Shown: positions 29,258-42,090 of the stretch, piece by piece
Numbering within the stretch: the first letter of the stretch is position 1
How the letters are laid out: each line of letters starts with the position of its first letter
DNA from: Macrobrachium rosenbergii
Lineage: Eukaryota; Arthropoda; Malacostraca; Decapoda; Palaemonidae
Length of the DNA stretch: 64,000 nt
Reading direction: 5' to 3'
Assembly (NCBI RefSeq): GCF_040412425.1
Contig: NC_089795.1
Location: 79,032,663-79,096,662 of the forward strand
Notes under the pieces: generated by a model
Databases searched by the model: none
What the model was told of the DNA's origin: nothing
The model's input: the letters and a program-made list of their open reading frames with translations, nothing else
Position numbers and translations under genes: made by a program

Positions 29258-30909
29258 ACGTGTCCCCTCGCGTAACGTATGGTATACACATATTTATGAT
29301 ACTTTTCTTTTTTCAGCAGGGTATGTGGTCTCATTTCTGTGTTGTCGTCTTGGTATATGTGTGTGTTTAGATGCCATTCCTGCATTCTGCCGTGCGCTTG
29401 CTGACAATCGTTTTAATAGCTTTAGTGTATAACTTCATAATTGCTGTAGTGTCTGTTTGTACCATAAAATCATGAATTGCTTTAATTAAGGTTAATGCGT
29501 TTGTGCTCGTATTTCCTGGAACTGTTTGGATTACCGGCTGTGTAATCAGAGATGTTTCTGCTTAGGATGGACTATATTTTTTTCTTTTTTTTTCACCCTT
29601 AGGATATTTTACTGCTCTAAAATGCTATTTTATTCATGAATGTTATTTTTTTTCTGAAAAGGGAAGCGATTTGCTAAATGGAGTATAAATTTCTTATATT
29701 TGCATTTGCCTGGGACTATTTAACTCTCGAGATATTTTTATGATAGAAATGAGGATCCTCGCAAACGTTAATGCTTAGAGTGTTTACTTTACTTAACCGT
29801 ACGTAAATGAGTACAATAAAATAATTCAGACACCTGTGGAAAATCAACATTAAGCCATTTCTTATAACAGCTGGTGGCTTCAGGTGAGAAAAACTCGAAC
29901 GATCGATAGCAAATTCCAAGGGTAATTGCGGAACCGTGGATGAATCCCCTGTGCAGGAAACTGACATTAGTCGACTCATACGTTTGCACAATTGGCCATC
30001 AACAGCATTTTGTATCCCTCAGTATGTTTTATACCAATTACCTCATGCTTCCTGGTATTACAGCCCTTGACCATCTTTTCCAGATCCTCCTGGAATCCCC
30101 CTATCTAACACCTTTAGGTAATCTTATACTTCCTAACACTTATGAATTTTGCACCTACAAGCATTATCATGTTCATACTTGTCACATGAAAGAATTATCT
30201 CCTGACTCGTGATACATCTTTCCACGTGTTGTAATGACTTCTATCTAGTTTGTGCAATGCCGCATTGTTTGCCCTTTTAATACTTCATATATCATTAACT
30301 ATGGAAATATTTCTTCTGAGTAACTTAAATCTTTTTGCTTTCGTGATCTTGTTCAAGTAATTCCTTTTTCATTGAACCTTCATTTCCTCATTCTACAACC
30401 TTAGTGTTTTTTTTTTCCTCCTACCTTCTTGTTTGACATTTACATACTCCTGATATACTCTTATACGGGTTGCCTTAGATAATATTTTCTAATATCCATG
30501 AATATTAACATCAAATTACTTTTGTATTGTTTTTTTTTATATCATTCTGACGAATTTATTATTTTTTATATTACACCATCGAGTCCCCTATCCCGGAAAG
30601 TAAGAGATACACCGTCAATAAGAATCGAAAATGTCGACTAAAAACATTTCCACGCCGGACGGTGACGGTTTCGGAGAACCTTCAAGGACATTAATAACTC
30701 CACAAATAACCAATAATGTTAAAGGGGAAAAATATAGTTATTGGATAGGAAATGAAGTGAAAGCCACGTCTCTTCCAGTGAATCGTTGGGGAACAACGTA
30801 ATGTCTGCGTTATTTTTTTGGACGAAAATAATTATAGTTAATTGGTCCTGGATATTGGCCAGACTAAAGAAAGTAGAAAAGAGGGTGAAGAGGGGTGACT
30901 GAGGGAAGT

Positions 30910-30962
<53 letters not shown>

Positions 30963-31304
30963 TTCACGTGTTCCCACATGGCTGTATCTGTCACGTGTAA
31001 ATGTTAGTCTCGTATCCCGAGTGGTTTCTGTTAATGTTTTCATGATAAGATTTTCAGCAAATAACGAGAAAATAGAGGGTTTTTATTCCTCATTAAGCTA
31101 GACATTTTAGATAAAGCCAGCTTCTTTATGGAGCGCTGGTTTGATCTAGCCTTAGAGATTAGCTTATATTCCAAGAAGAAAAAAGAGAAGGACGAAAACA
31201 AAAGAAGAAAAAGGAGGGAGCTGAGCAGGAATTATCTTTGTGGTGAAAAGAAAAGAGACGGAACACCAAACACAGCACAAAGGAAATAAAGTTTCTTACT
31301 TTTG
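28571..31304. other. 2.7 kb with no gene recognised
   Basis: (CT)n at 29195-29257 and (ATT)n at 30910-30962. Otherwise AT-rich, with no paired splice sites around coding frames. Confidence 0.4.
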
Positions 31305-31708
31305 AGTTTTCTGAAAAGAAAACTATTGTGCCGGCTTTGTCTGTCCGTCAGCACTTTTTTCTGTCCGCACTTTTTCTGTACGCCCTCAGAACTTAAAAAC
31401 TACTGTGGCTAGAGGGCTGCAAATTGGTGTGTTGGTCATCCACCCTCCAGTCATCAAACAAACCAAATTGCAGCCCTCTAGCCTTAGTAGTTTTTTTTTT
31501 ATTTAAGGTTAAAGTTAGCCATAATTCTGCTTTTGGCATCGATCAAGGATAGACCACCACCGGGCCGTTGTTAAAGTTTCATGGGCCGCGGCTCATACAG
31601 TATTATACCGAGACCACCAAAAGATAGATCTGTTTTTTACGTTGTAGCGGCTGTACAGAAGACTCGATTGCGCCGAAGAAACTTAGGCGCATTTGTTAAC
31701 TTGTTTTT
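31305..31708 (+). repeat. R2 hairpin-rich element, copy 2
   Basis: Same order as copy 1: GAAAACTATTGTGCCGGCTT, the GGCTAGAGGGCTGCAAATTG hairpin and GGGCCGCGGCTCATACAG. The ACCACCGAAA stem-loop has lost its downstream arm (AGATCTGTTTTTTACGTTG), and the terminal GCGCCGAAG stem is mutated on its right side. Confidence 0.88.
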
Positions 31709-32829
31709 ATTTATCCCTTCCCTGTACAAAGCCAAATTTTCCTGTATATAGAAAATGAGGCAAGTTCTTTAAATATTTGCTTATATTTATCGCCCTCAAT
31801 AAAGAATTTGGCCTACACGTCACCAGCTATTTGGTTTGGGCTGGGATTTTCTTTTGGAGGGGAGGAAGGGATGGTGATAGGGAATATAATGATAAACATC
31901 CGCTCATGATAGAGAAAAGGAGGTTTGTAGTTTCTCCTTTGTCCATTACCGTAACTTACATAAACATCCATCGAGCCTGAATTGTTCCGGAGTTGGTCGT
32001 AAATTTGTTTACATTTTAAAATAAGTGCCTACTTCCGTACCGCTTCGGCAAAAAAAAAAGAAAATAAATAAATAAATAGATAAATAAGCTAGCTGCTTAG
32101 TAAATGTTATTTGTTTTCCTGAGGTGGATTCTACTCTATTACCCGGATCCCGGATCCACAGTATATCATATTTCCAGTGCGAAGTATGTTCGTGGAATCT
32201 AAGATAATCCGCTTTATGGAACACGTTTCCCGTCTTATGTTGCACAGTGATTTACTTTTATACCCGCTAGTAATAAGTAATATACACTAATATTCTTGTG
32301 ATCCTTTATCGTAGTCGACACCATAACATAACTTTAGATTATGCATTGCTGGAGAGAGAGCAAGTACTTTGTTATGGCTTCTTTCTCTTTCGACTTGCTT
32401 AGCCAGCTTTGAAGGGAACGTCATTTGCAGCGACTTCTTCCTCGCAGACCAGTGCTTTGGTGTTATAATAAATCTTTATAATGAGACTAGGTACAGTTGG
32501 CTTCATGAATTTAACCACACATCACAGAAAGCTTAGTGGACATCTGGCAACGCTACAATATAGCAGCTAATATCCTTGTTTTAAGCAAACGAGAGGCAAT
32601 TGGCAAAGCTACCTGTATTATAAAATGGTTAAACAAGTAAACGCCCCTAAAATACGTATACCAAATGATATGGTAGTGTTGATGAAGTAACAGCAATATG
32701 TAATGACATTGTGGAGTGACCAGGTATATCCTTAGCTAGGCGTGATGTGTATTGCAATTCATGAATCCATATGGGTGGTTGGGGCGGTCGGTATCCCTCC
32801 TCCTCTTGTTCTAAGTGGTTTACGGAAGC
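31709..32829. other. no gene recognised
   Basis: AT-rich, nothing recognised beyond a small BamHI-type palindrome (CCGGATCCCGGATCC) near 32143. Confidence 0.4.
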
Positions 32830-33085
32830 TGGGTCATCTCGAATGCCCTATTCACTGTCGTCTGTGCATCCCACGTGGTTCACCGTAGGCATTACTGAAG
32901 GTTGTTTGCATCGTCCTTTCGGCCATTAGCTGTCCTCATTTTTTAGCCATGTATTTTACCTCCATTCCGCTTCCTTTCTTCAAGCTTGCTGTCCAACCTC
33001 CCCAACACTCGCTTTTCCCTGTTCTAAAGCACTGGTTGGCTGAAAGTGCCCTATTGATTGGCATTTTATCCTAATTCTTATAAAT
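32830..33085. repeat. R1 interspersed repeat, copy 4 (most diverged)
   Basis: GGCATTACTGAAGGTTGTTT, then TGTATTTTACCTCCATTCCG and CCCTATTGATTGGCATTTTA in R1 order, but with many changes. Confidence 0.7.
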
Positions 33086-33365
33086 CAACTTTTAGGTTCC
33101 TATTGGTGGGTAAGGACCATTTGATCACAATGCACATAACTTGGATTGTGCCGTAGCCTAGGTGTTATGGCCTTCTAGTCTTGGCTGATAACTCTGCTGA
33201 TAACTCTCTTCCTCAAGGTTACATGCAAGCATACTTAAAACTTTTTTTTTTTTTTCTTTCTTCTTGTAAATGTTTGGCAGCCTTGGAGAGTTTTGTATAA
33301 TGTATACACCTCATATAGTGGGTTTGTTTATTTAAAGATTTTATATATGTATATATACATGTATG

Positions 33366-33428
<63 letters not shown>

Positions 33429-34847
33429 TGCATATGTTTATGCATGTATGTATGTAATAGTGCGCTTAGTATTTTTCAGTCTACTGTTCTCGTTGCCTTC
33501 TTGTTTTCGTCTTAAATGGCTGTATTTTAATTGGCATAATTTTTATGTTTCTGTGTATTGCAATTACAAACTGATCCTTGCCATGAAATTAATTTTGTTG
33601 TGAAAAAACTCAAAGTCCGATAAGGTCTGGTACTCCGGTAATTGAAAATTTGGTGTAAATTATCTCGGTCCCCAGACTCTTGCTTCCAAGTATTTATACC
33701 TTATTTTTTCCAAACGCTTGTTTTTTGGGAATACATCTGAGGGGAAAGTCCACTCATATTGATCGATGTGCCTAAAAAGCCAGTTCCCCCACTTTCCGTA
33801 GCATCACATCAGTTATTCAGATCACTTGGTTTCATTATTTTAACCGGACTGCTTGCATGGCTATATAGCGTATTTGCTATGTGCGCGCTCTTGTGCACAG
33901 AGAAAAAAAATGGAAAACACGCCCGCGCGCAAATTCTATCTGGTAATTTTTGCCTTGGACTTACGTGGCCTACTGATGCCAGTAGTGCAATATTACACCC
34001 AGACGATGTGTGGTTTTCATTTCGAGTTTTTGCATCAGAAGTCTACAATAAGCGCCCGAAACAATCATATATCAGGGAAACCCATAAGAGTATGGGAAAA
34101 TTATCAACCTTGCGTTTACAGTTCACGATAGATGCTTATATCATCTTATCTAGACTAGATTTTTCATCGTATTTTCCCATTTGAAGACTAAGTCATTTTC
34201 GGTTGAACTGCAATATTTATTTTGAAAATTGTAAGGGAGATCACATATTTATGTAGATTAGCTGAGAGAAATTAAAATTATAATAATTTGAAATGCTAAC
34301 TACGCGTAATAATTTATTTCCTAATACGATCTTTCAGTGTCAAATACTGTATTATTGTAGCAGTGTTTATGGCCGATATTGTTGTTAACGTATGTATATA
34401 TTTGTTAACGATTCCTATGTTATTTTATGTTCTATGTGAATGTTTATTTTGAATTATAATTATCTTTACTATTGTTAATATTCTAGCTTTCAGTTTTCAC
34501 GTAAGTCTGATATAACAGTCCACCTGAAAAATTGTAACTTCCCTACCCGAGATTAACTTGACGTGAACGTTACTGTAGAGAATATGTAGTTAGACACGCC
34601 CTCAGAGTCAAAGACATGGGGTTTTTAGCTATTTCCTGAATGCGGGATAAGCTTTTCACGCGAAGAATGAGTTTTCTGAACATCCTTTACTTTTCATTTT
34701 CCTTTCTTTTACTATAGAGGAACACGCTATTCGGACTTTAATTATTTTATATAAAAAAATTCTAGCGTTAATACGTAGGAGTTTCAGTGTGTGAAATAGA
34801 AGCAAAAATAGAATATTTTAGATGAAATATAATTGAGAGAGAGAGCC
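33086..34847. other. no gene recognised
   Basis: (TA)n at 33378-33427. A plus-strand frame of 141 codons at 33759-34184 has no recognisable motif. Confidence 0.35.
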
Positions 34848-34854
34848 ATGTATG

Positions 34855-34920
<66 letters not shown>

Positions 34921-34930
34921 ATGTATGAAG
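34848..34930. repeat. (GA)n with duplicated flank
   Basis: (GA)n at 34861-34917 is bounded on both sides by GAGAGCCATGTATGAAG (starting near 34840 and 34914), so the microsatellite sits between direct repeats. Confidence 0.85.
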
Positions 34931-35349
34931 CCAGCCATCTACATCGAGGAAATTCTCCAAAGGATTATGCTCGAGTTTAAAAGAATTACTGAGACAAAAC
35001 TGTCAGGGTCTGAATGGCTCAGTGTTTCTTTTGACTTCCTGAGGTTCTCATCTGTTAACTTCCAGGAGATTTAGTTCTTGGGACTCTGCTATTACAAAAA
35101 AAAAAAAAACTACATTTGTGTGAATTCTTGAAGGGTAAATCCTCTGGATAAGGGACAGATTTGACGCTATCTTATGTTGTTGCAGTGGCTACTTGACCTG
35201 GTCTTTTCACCTCTGAAAGATAATGTCACAAAGATTTGGAAATTCTAACTCGTTCCTTAAGGACAAGATCTACTTCAACTTGACTTGAGACTCGCAACTG
35301 GAAGAATGATATCAGTTCTGACTGGCTTTTCAGGCATTTTAAGCCATGC

Positions 35350-35575
35350 CTAGAATCTTTGAAATTATAAGGTCTCACACTTGTCTTTCTTTTCATTCTT
35401 TGAAAGTATAAGGTCTCATACATGTCTCTTTGTTTTCATTCTTTGAAATTATAAGGTATACGTGCCTCTTTGTTTTCATTCTTTAAAATTATAAGGTCTC
35501 ATACTTGTCTCTTTGTTTTCATATTTTGAAATTATAAGGTCTCATACTTGTCTTTTTCTTTTCATTCTTTCTCAA
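35350..35575. repeat. 43-bp tandem repeat, about 5 copies
   Basis: Unit contains TTTTCATTCTTTGAAATTAT and AAGGTCTCATACTTGTCTCT. Copy-to-copy differences include short deletions. Confidence 0.88.
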
Positions 35576-37140
35576 AGTGGATTTTGAACGTATACCTCAA
35601 ACTCGTCACTAAAAGCTCATATGCCAGTACTGCTGGTAATAAAACACGTTACCCTTCATATTCGTCAGGACTGAGTAGCTTTCTGTTGAAAATTCATTGA
35701 CATTCTGAAGCGAGCGCGCTAACTAACGTAAGTGCAATGTCGAGTTGTTTTAGTCAATCAGCAGATTAGTTTTTAGATTTCTCTTTAAACACTATTGAGT
35801 GTCATGCTTGTCGTACATAACCCCCTGAGGGTTGCTTGGTAACATAGTTGTTTCGTTAGTGGAACTTTCCTCTTTGTTCTCTTTCGGATCTTTAAAAATA
35901 CATTGCACTCACATTGATGTATGTGGACGATAGGTCCTGGTAGAGCAATGATGGAGACATAAAGGAAATTTATTGTGAATTATCTGTGAAAATATGGTAC
36001 TGTAGGGGTTTGCGATATCTTACTCTGGCAAGTTGGGAAACCTTCTAGGAATATTTGTATAGAACAACAGATCAATACAGTTGCCCTTGACTGGTTCAGT
36101 AAGCCAGGGGATGGAGGAATTTTTAGATCCTTCAAGTGTTATTGTTCATTACTATAAACGTCCTAAATTAATGATCTTGCTTTCAGTTTCAAACGCCTTA
36201 TGTGATTCTGTATGTTTCATATAACTAACTCTTTCAAAGCCTCGGCGAAACGCATGTCATTACTTTCAATGACCACAGTCCTTGCGTCGCCAGTTTATGT
36301 GTATCAGCCCACCATGCACTTACTTTTCGCTCAAGGTTTACAAAATGACCACATTTGTTACCTGTCGTAGAAAGAAAATCATGGAAATACCAAAACTTTA
36401 ATGGGTAGTCGTATAAATTAGTGTTAGAATTATTGTGTACACGCTCATACAGTTTTTATTTTAATTCTCTGTTTGAAAGCCGCTGAAGTAAAGGGTTTTA
36501 TTTGATTGTCCATTGATTGAACTAAAGCGATGCCCTATGGAAAGCAGACCATATCGATTTCTGTCGTTCTTGACATTTACATTTCTTAACTTTTCCTCAC
36601 AAAAAATTAACTCTTTTGTACATATAATTCGTAAGATTTACCACTTGCAATTCATTTACTCCTTTTCACAGGCAGTATGTTAATTTCAGTAAGATGCTTC
36701 GATATATATATATACATATATATTATAAAGTATATATATACATGTGTGTGTGTATGTGGTAGTATAATAAGGTCACATCAATGACCTACTTTTGTATGGA
36801 ATATGAAATCCTTGCAACACAAAAGAAATATTGTATGGGTTATGTGGGTCAGAAAATGAGCTTTTGAATAAGGGACGTTTTATTTGTAGGGCTGCGTGCG
36901 TCAGACATTGTACTACCAGATTATTTTGTAGAATGTTTCATTCTAATGTACACTTACGTCTCGCGATTATTTTATATTGCGTTACAAAAGGCTTTGGTAT
37001 TTCGGTATGTGATGCTTTTATACATATATATTTATATATATATATGTATGTATGTGTGTATATATACAGTATAAGTATATTTATATACGTATGTACAAAT
37101 ATGTATATATATATATATGCATGTATATGTGTGTATATAT
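35576..37140. other. no gene recognised
   Basis: Unique-looking AT-rich sequence. Interrupted TA/TG tracts occur at 36701-36757 and 37021-37140. Confidence 0.4.
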
Positions 37141-37307
37141 AATGTCACACCGTGACATTTTTATATATTCACAAATATTAAGCTACAAATGTCGTTTAAT
37201 ATCCAGTTCACACTACCTGCGGAATAACATATTCCCCCTTGTTATTCCCGAGGTAGAGTGAATTGGTTATTAAACGACGTTAGTAGCTTAATGTGTGTGA
37301 TATTATA

Positions 37308-37391
<84 letters not shown>
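37141..37391. mobile_element. inverted pair of SINE bodies, foldback with (TA)n ends
   Basis: Arms 37178-37228 and 37241-37291 are near-perfect inverted copies (TTAAGCTACAAATGTCGTTT and its partner) around a 12-bp loop. Each arm matches the body of the SINE at 25128-25437, including the CACCGTGA end at 37148-37155. Each side is flanked by a TA/TG tract, which is that SINE's tail. Confidence 0.8.
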
Positions 37392-37394
<3 letters not shown>

Positions 37395-37439
37395 GAGCCT
37401 ATGTCACATTATGTACGTGTATATGTAACTTAAATTTTG

Positions 37440-37800
37440 GTACTTTTACATCTTCCTCTATTTTGGAGGCGTGGTAGAAGACTGTCGCTTTCCAGTTTCA
37501 GCAAATCTTTCGGGGTGAGGGAGCCACTCCCTCTCTTCTCTAATACTGTATGACCCCAGCAGTCGCTGGTACGCGGTTACTGGTGGGTGACTAGTGAAGG
37601 GTAGGTCGGGAGCAATCCATGGACCTACCCAACATGACGTAAACGCTGCTTCATTCAGCCACAACTTGACCTCAGATGAAAAAGTTGTAGTCTGTTTCTC
37701 CAGGTCAAAGCTTTGTCCCTCTTTTTCATATCCCACTGCCACACCTTTCGCACGTGCAAGTATATTTACCGACCTCACGCAGAGAGCCTGGGGTTAGAGT
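37440..37800. other. GC-richer segment of unknown nature
   Basis: Less AT-rich than its surroundings, with open frames on both strands (106 codons minus, 67 codons plus). No splice sites or family match. It may be an unclassified repeat. Confidence 0.3.
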
Positions 37801-37948
37801 TACTATGTCTCTCTCTCTGTCTCTCATCTTAAAAACTGGAGAGCTAGGTGAGACATTTATTCTCTTCCCACCTTCCATTCAACAGGTGATTACACACTTG
37901 TGGCTATGTTAGTGAGAGTTTGGCCTACCACTATGGAAGGCCTTGGGG

Positions 37949-37949
<1 letters not shown>

Positions 37950-38021
<72 letters not shown>

Positions 38022-38066
38022 ATATATGTGTGTGTATGTATATGTATACACACACACACACATACA

Positions 38067-38116
<50 letters not shown>
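37950..38116. repeat. (AT)n / (GT)n / (AC)n / (AT)n compound microsatellite
   Basis: Two AT tracts enclose a TGTGTGTATG...CATACACACACA-like inverted block, so the whole can fold back. Confidence 0.93.
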
Positions 38117-38120
<4 letters not shown>

Positions 38121-38199
38121 TTATTTATTTTCTTGTGCTTCCAGTTACCTTAGCTAATGTTGCATATATTTGTGAATGTGAATGTGTCCAGCTTCTCTT

Positions 38200-38405
38200 G
38201 CATGGGCTCCCCGTAGTGCCCTCAGTGCACCTCACGCATTGCACTGCAGGCATTACTTAAGGTTCTTTGTGGCTTCGCTCAGCTGCAACCCCTTTTATTC
38301 TTTTCACTCTACCTCCGTTCATATTCTCTTTCTTCCATCTTACTTTCCTCCCTCCTAACAGTAAGTCCCAGTGCTTGGCCTTTGGCCTAAATTTTATATT
38401 CAATT
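38200..38405. repeat. R1 interspersed repeat, copy 5 (internally deleted)
   Basis: GGCATTACTTAAGGTTCTTT, CTACCTCCGTTCATATTCTC, then directly GTGCTTGGCCTTTGGCCTAA. The section around the AATGACCTCATAGG block is missing. Confidence 0.85.
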
Positions 38406-38699
38406 CCCGTTTCCATAAGGGTTTACGTAGCCAGTTTGAAATTGGTATCATTGCAGCAGGAATTTACTGATATGCAATAAGATAAAGTTTGCAGTCTTTT
38501 TTTAGAGGTTTCATGTCCGTACGTTTGGTCGTTTTCGGATTTTTTTTTTATCTTTGCAATTTGTGCCCAACACTGCGATTAACTCCCCCTCCCTCAAAAA
38601 AATGAATAGTTAAATATATACTCTTCAGAATGTATCCATGTAGCTCAGTACTGTAAACGGCACTGCTGTAAAGAAAACGGAAATTCATCAGTTTTATTT

Positions 38700-39076
38700 T
38701 TCTGTAAAAGGAACCTTTTGAGATGACTATTTGTCTGTCCGTCCGCGCTTTTTCTGTCGCCCTAGATCTTAAAACTACTGAGACTAGGGGCTGCAAGATT
38801 GGTATGTTGATCATCGCCCTTCGTCATCAAACATACCAAATTGCAGCCCTCTAGCCTCAGTAGTTTTATTTTATTAAGGTTAGAATAGCCATGATCGTGC
38901 GTCAGCAACTATATAGGACAAGCCACCACCGGACCGTGGTTAGAGTTTCATGGGCCGCCGCTCATACAGCATTATACAGAGACCACCGAAAGATAGATCT
39001 ATTTTCGGTGGCCTTGATTATACGCTATACAGAAAACTAGTTTGCGCCCAAGATACTTTGGCTCATTTCTTGTGTG
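38700..39076 (+). repeat. R2 hairpin-rich element, copy 3
   Basis: TTGTCTGTCCGTCCGCGCTT, the hairpin with CAAATTGCAGCCCTCTAGCC, CATGGGCCGCCGCTCATACA, and ACCACCGAAA...ATTTTCGGTGG. It has many single-base deletions and a degraded terminal stem. Confidence 0.85.
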
Positions 39077-39185
39077 ATAACGCTACTGAGGAATCCAATA
39101 GTGTATTATCAAATCCTGTATTCCCTCATTAAGAATAAATCTTGGGCATTTATACGTCTTTCTGCGTGAGCTACACTGAACATAC

Positions 39186-39232
<47 letters not shown>
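39186..39232. repeat. (AT)n(GT)n microsatellite
   Basis: Adjacent to a foldback unit on its right, as with the SINE tails. Confidence 0.9.
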
Positions 39233-39233
<1 letters not shown>

Positions 39234-39279
39234 ATAGAAGTAATGAACACACAATTGCATGTGGAACAGAAATAAATTT

Positions 39280-39349
39280 CTGACTTATTTCGGGATCGAA
39301 CCCAGCTCTTTCAGTTGAAATACTTGGGATCGATGCCGAAGTAAGTCAG
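39280..39349. repeat. 70-bp inverted repeat carrying B-box-like sequences
   Basis: Arms 39280-39304 and 39325-39349 (CTGACTTATTTCGGGATCGA against its diverged complement) enclose 20 bases. GGGATCGAACCC resembles a Pol III B-box in reverse. Confidence 0.75.
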
Positions 39350-39488
39350 TAATTATAAACTTTAGGTTTTTCACGAAGTCGGTGAAATACAGTATATACA
39401 TAGTGGAGAGACTTCAGTGAATTCGCAGCATGTGAATGAGCAACATTTTCGAATCGGGAGTAATCGAATGAGCTGCTGATCGTATGAA

Positions 39489-39730
39489 CGAGACGCAAAT
39501 TCCCGAGATGTATGCAAGTATTGCACCAGCCCCGGTTATTTTACCATTCTCCTACGTTAGGTTAGGTTAGGCTACGTTGATTATAGGTATGATTTGGGTG
39601 TGTGGAAAACATAATGAAAATATTTTCAAGAAAATTCTATGGTTAGTTTTTGAGATATGGCGTTCCGCTTTTTTCAGGGAAAGGTGCTGGTACTCGGTTA
39701 CGTCTTGGGGAAATTGCAAACGGGACTGAG
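39489..39730 (+). repeat. TTAGG-headed dispersed repeat, copy 1
   Basis: GTTAGGTTAGGTTAGG at 39556-39571, then ATTTTCAAGAAAATTCTATG, GAGATATGGCG and TTTTCAGGGAAAGGTGCTGG. It shares these in the same order with 54353-54560. The GACGCAAATTC...GAGATGT phrase precedes both copies. Confidence 0.75.
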
Positions 39731-41880
39731 CCCTCTTTGAGTTGCGGCACAAAAGAGAGTTTATAAATTTCGAACGACGCTCCCCCAAGTGGTGGCGAAA
39801 CTTTAATTAACCTATTGTGACTTTGATTTTCGGAGTGAGCCGTCTCTATTATTTTTTTTAAACCTCATCTAATGGGGTGGCCCTGGAAATGAGAGGTACG
39901 ACGTATTCACAAAAAATCGTGGAGGGAAGTTTAATTGGCATTCTTTTTTGAAAATGCGAGAAATTTTCGAAATAACTTTGATTGCTAGTTTTGTCAAGGG
40001 CTTATTGTTCTCCCATCCCAATATTCTCGGAGGTTCGCGTCGAGTGCCACTTGATGTTCTATACACGAAGTTTATTAAACTTTCTTTGTTATTCGCTTTT
40101 TTTGGGTTAGTTGGTGGGCGAGTCACTTGGAATTAGCTTTTCAGCTTTCAGTATTCTAGCTTGGAGTTTAGTTTGGTTTCGTTTAGTAGGATTTTTGTTT
40201 AGATCGTTTATAATTGAAGCAGACACCAGCATTAGGAACCGATGGAAGTCAGGTGGAATTCTTGGGGGTTAAGAGAAAAGCGATGAAGGGGGAAATGGAA
40301 CGGGCCTTGTAGCCCATCGTAGTTTGATTGCATCTGGCCTGAAGGTTGTCCGAGTACAAGGTACCACGAAGACTGCCAATTAAGAGAGAGAGAGAGAGAG
40401 ATGCCCAAGAAAAAAAAATTATCTAAGTATTTTATATCTTGAAAAAATAATTGGAAGGTTGCATGTGTTATACCTTTCCTAGTGAGGTGAAAGCAAGACA
40501 TTAGTCACTGACAATATGTATCCTTTAATTGCCTTATCAGAGATGAACTTCCTGCACAGAAAATTTTTATCAGGATCAGTGGCGCCATACACCTCCACAA
40601 AAGGCACATCAGGAGTGCGTCACCTCCCCCCCAATCCCCCTTCCATTTACATTAGGCCACTTATCTCTTATTAGTTCAGGCACTCTCGCTCTTCCTGTAT
40701 ATTAATGCTCTCCCGCCACAACACCTCTGCCGCTCCTTCTAGCGAGCACTTTCTAGGTAGCTACCGTCTCTAGTCTGCTGAAGTTTCCAAATTATATATT
40801 TACTCGGCCATCCTAGCCATTCTACGTAACCTAATAATCTCAGTATTCAGTATTATTGAGGTAATTTACGATATCTTGGTACAAATACACGTTAAAGCAA
40901 TTATTAAGCTATACACTAAAACAACTGTCAACAAGCTTTCAGCAGAATTAGCCTATGTTTAAACGTATTAACATACCAAGAATACAACAAAGAAATGAGA
41001 CCATATGCTACACGATTTATGATAAAAAGTGGATTATACCTATTGGAGAATTCGCAGCAACAAATTGTCTGTTGTCAGAACAGAACTTGGGAAACCCCTG
41101 CACTGATGCAGACATGAAACAGCACTTTTTACACAAGGTCATACACGAACGGAAAAGACGGTCACTGTAAGACTCCACAGCAGTAGACCAGAGCTACTGA
41201 GAGAGACTCCAGAACCTGGTGGGACACGAGAAAGTGCCTTTTTATGGGCAATCTAGGAAAGGGGGCCTCACGCCTACGAGTTATGAGACCCAGTGATGAA
41301 GATGTATGAGTGACGTCCCGACGTCCCTAAGGGCAAACTGGAAGCTGTGCATAATGACAGCCACGCGACTGAGATTTATTTTTATTTTCGCTTGTTATTC
41401 GCACCAGATCGTTTTGCGGCGACGTCACAAGGCCAGCCAGCACGCTGTAAAGCATTGCTGCGGTAGTGCTGGTCTAGAGAGCGTAATGGTTAGTTGAATC
41501 AGACAGGTGATCACCGCTAGAGGGGGTATGGTTCGCAAGGTCTCGGAAGCTATGGTTTTAGAAAGTCCTGCTCCCGCCTCTCTCTCGTATATCGTCGTAT
41601 CTCCGTCATAAGTATTTATGCCTATAAATTTGACAGTTCGTGAAGTGGTTTTATTTATGTGTATAGGCTTCGGTGAGTTCGTTGCCTTCATTGTTTGACC
41701 TAGGAAGAAGTTTAATAGTAAATGCTAATCATTACTCACCGCTTATATTTGTCAGTAGTATTAGTACATGTTATATCATTTGGAGGGTTGGTGTAGATTT
41801 AGCCGCTCTTGTGCCATCACGGGCCCGTGCGCAGCTGCTGTTCTTTCGTGATGGTAAATGTTGCAGATTAATGAAGCATG
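39731..41880. other. 2.1 kb with no gene recognised
   Basis: The block near 40600-40780 is pyrimidine-rich and resembles repeat DNA. 41300-41700 is less AT-rich. No exon pair could be supported. Confidence 0.35.
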
Positions 41881-41888
41881 GAATGGAC

Positions 41889-42090
41889 TATGGACTCGGA
41901 GCAGACAGCCGAGACGATAATTTCATGTTTGCAGTTAACTTATTACATCATTTTTAGAGGGAAACTTAAGGAAAGCAGATATAATGAAAGGACTGGGTGC
42001 AAACAGCTCTGACGATTTAGTTCTTTTTGCAGTTAATATATTGAACTATTAGTTTTTTAGATGCAAATGTAAGGAAAAGTGATAATATTA
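41889..42090 (+). repeat. tandem duplication, about 100 bp
   Basis: Both halves follow the order ACTCGG/ACTGGG...GCAGACAGC/GCAAACAGC, TTTGCAGTTAA, TTATTA/ATATTGAACTATTA, GGAAA and GATATAATGAAA/GATAATATTAAA. The halves are strongly diverged. Confidence 0.6.

Noticed and set aside
33759..34184. 141-codon plus-strand frame with one hydrophobic segment
   Set aside because: No motif, no homology recognised, no flanking exon signals; likely chance, though a protein search would settle it.
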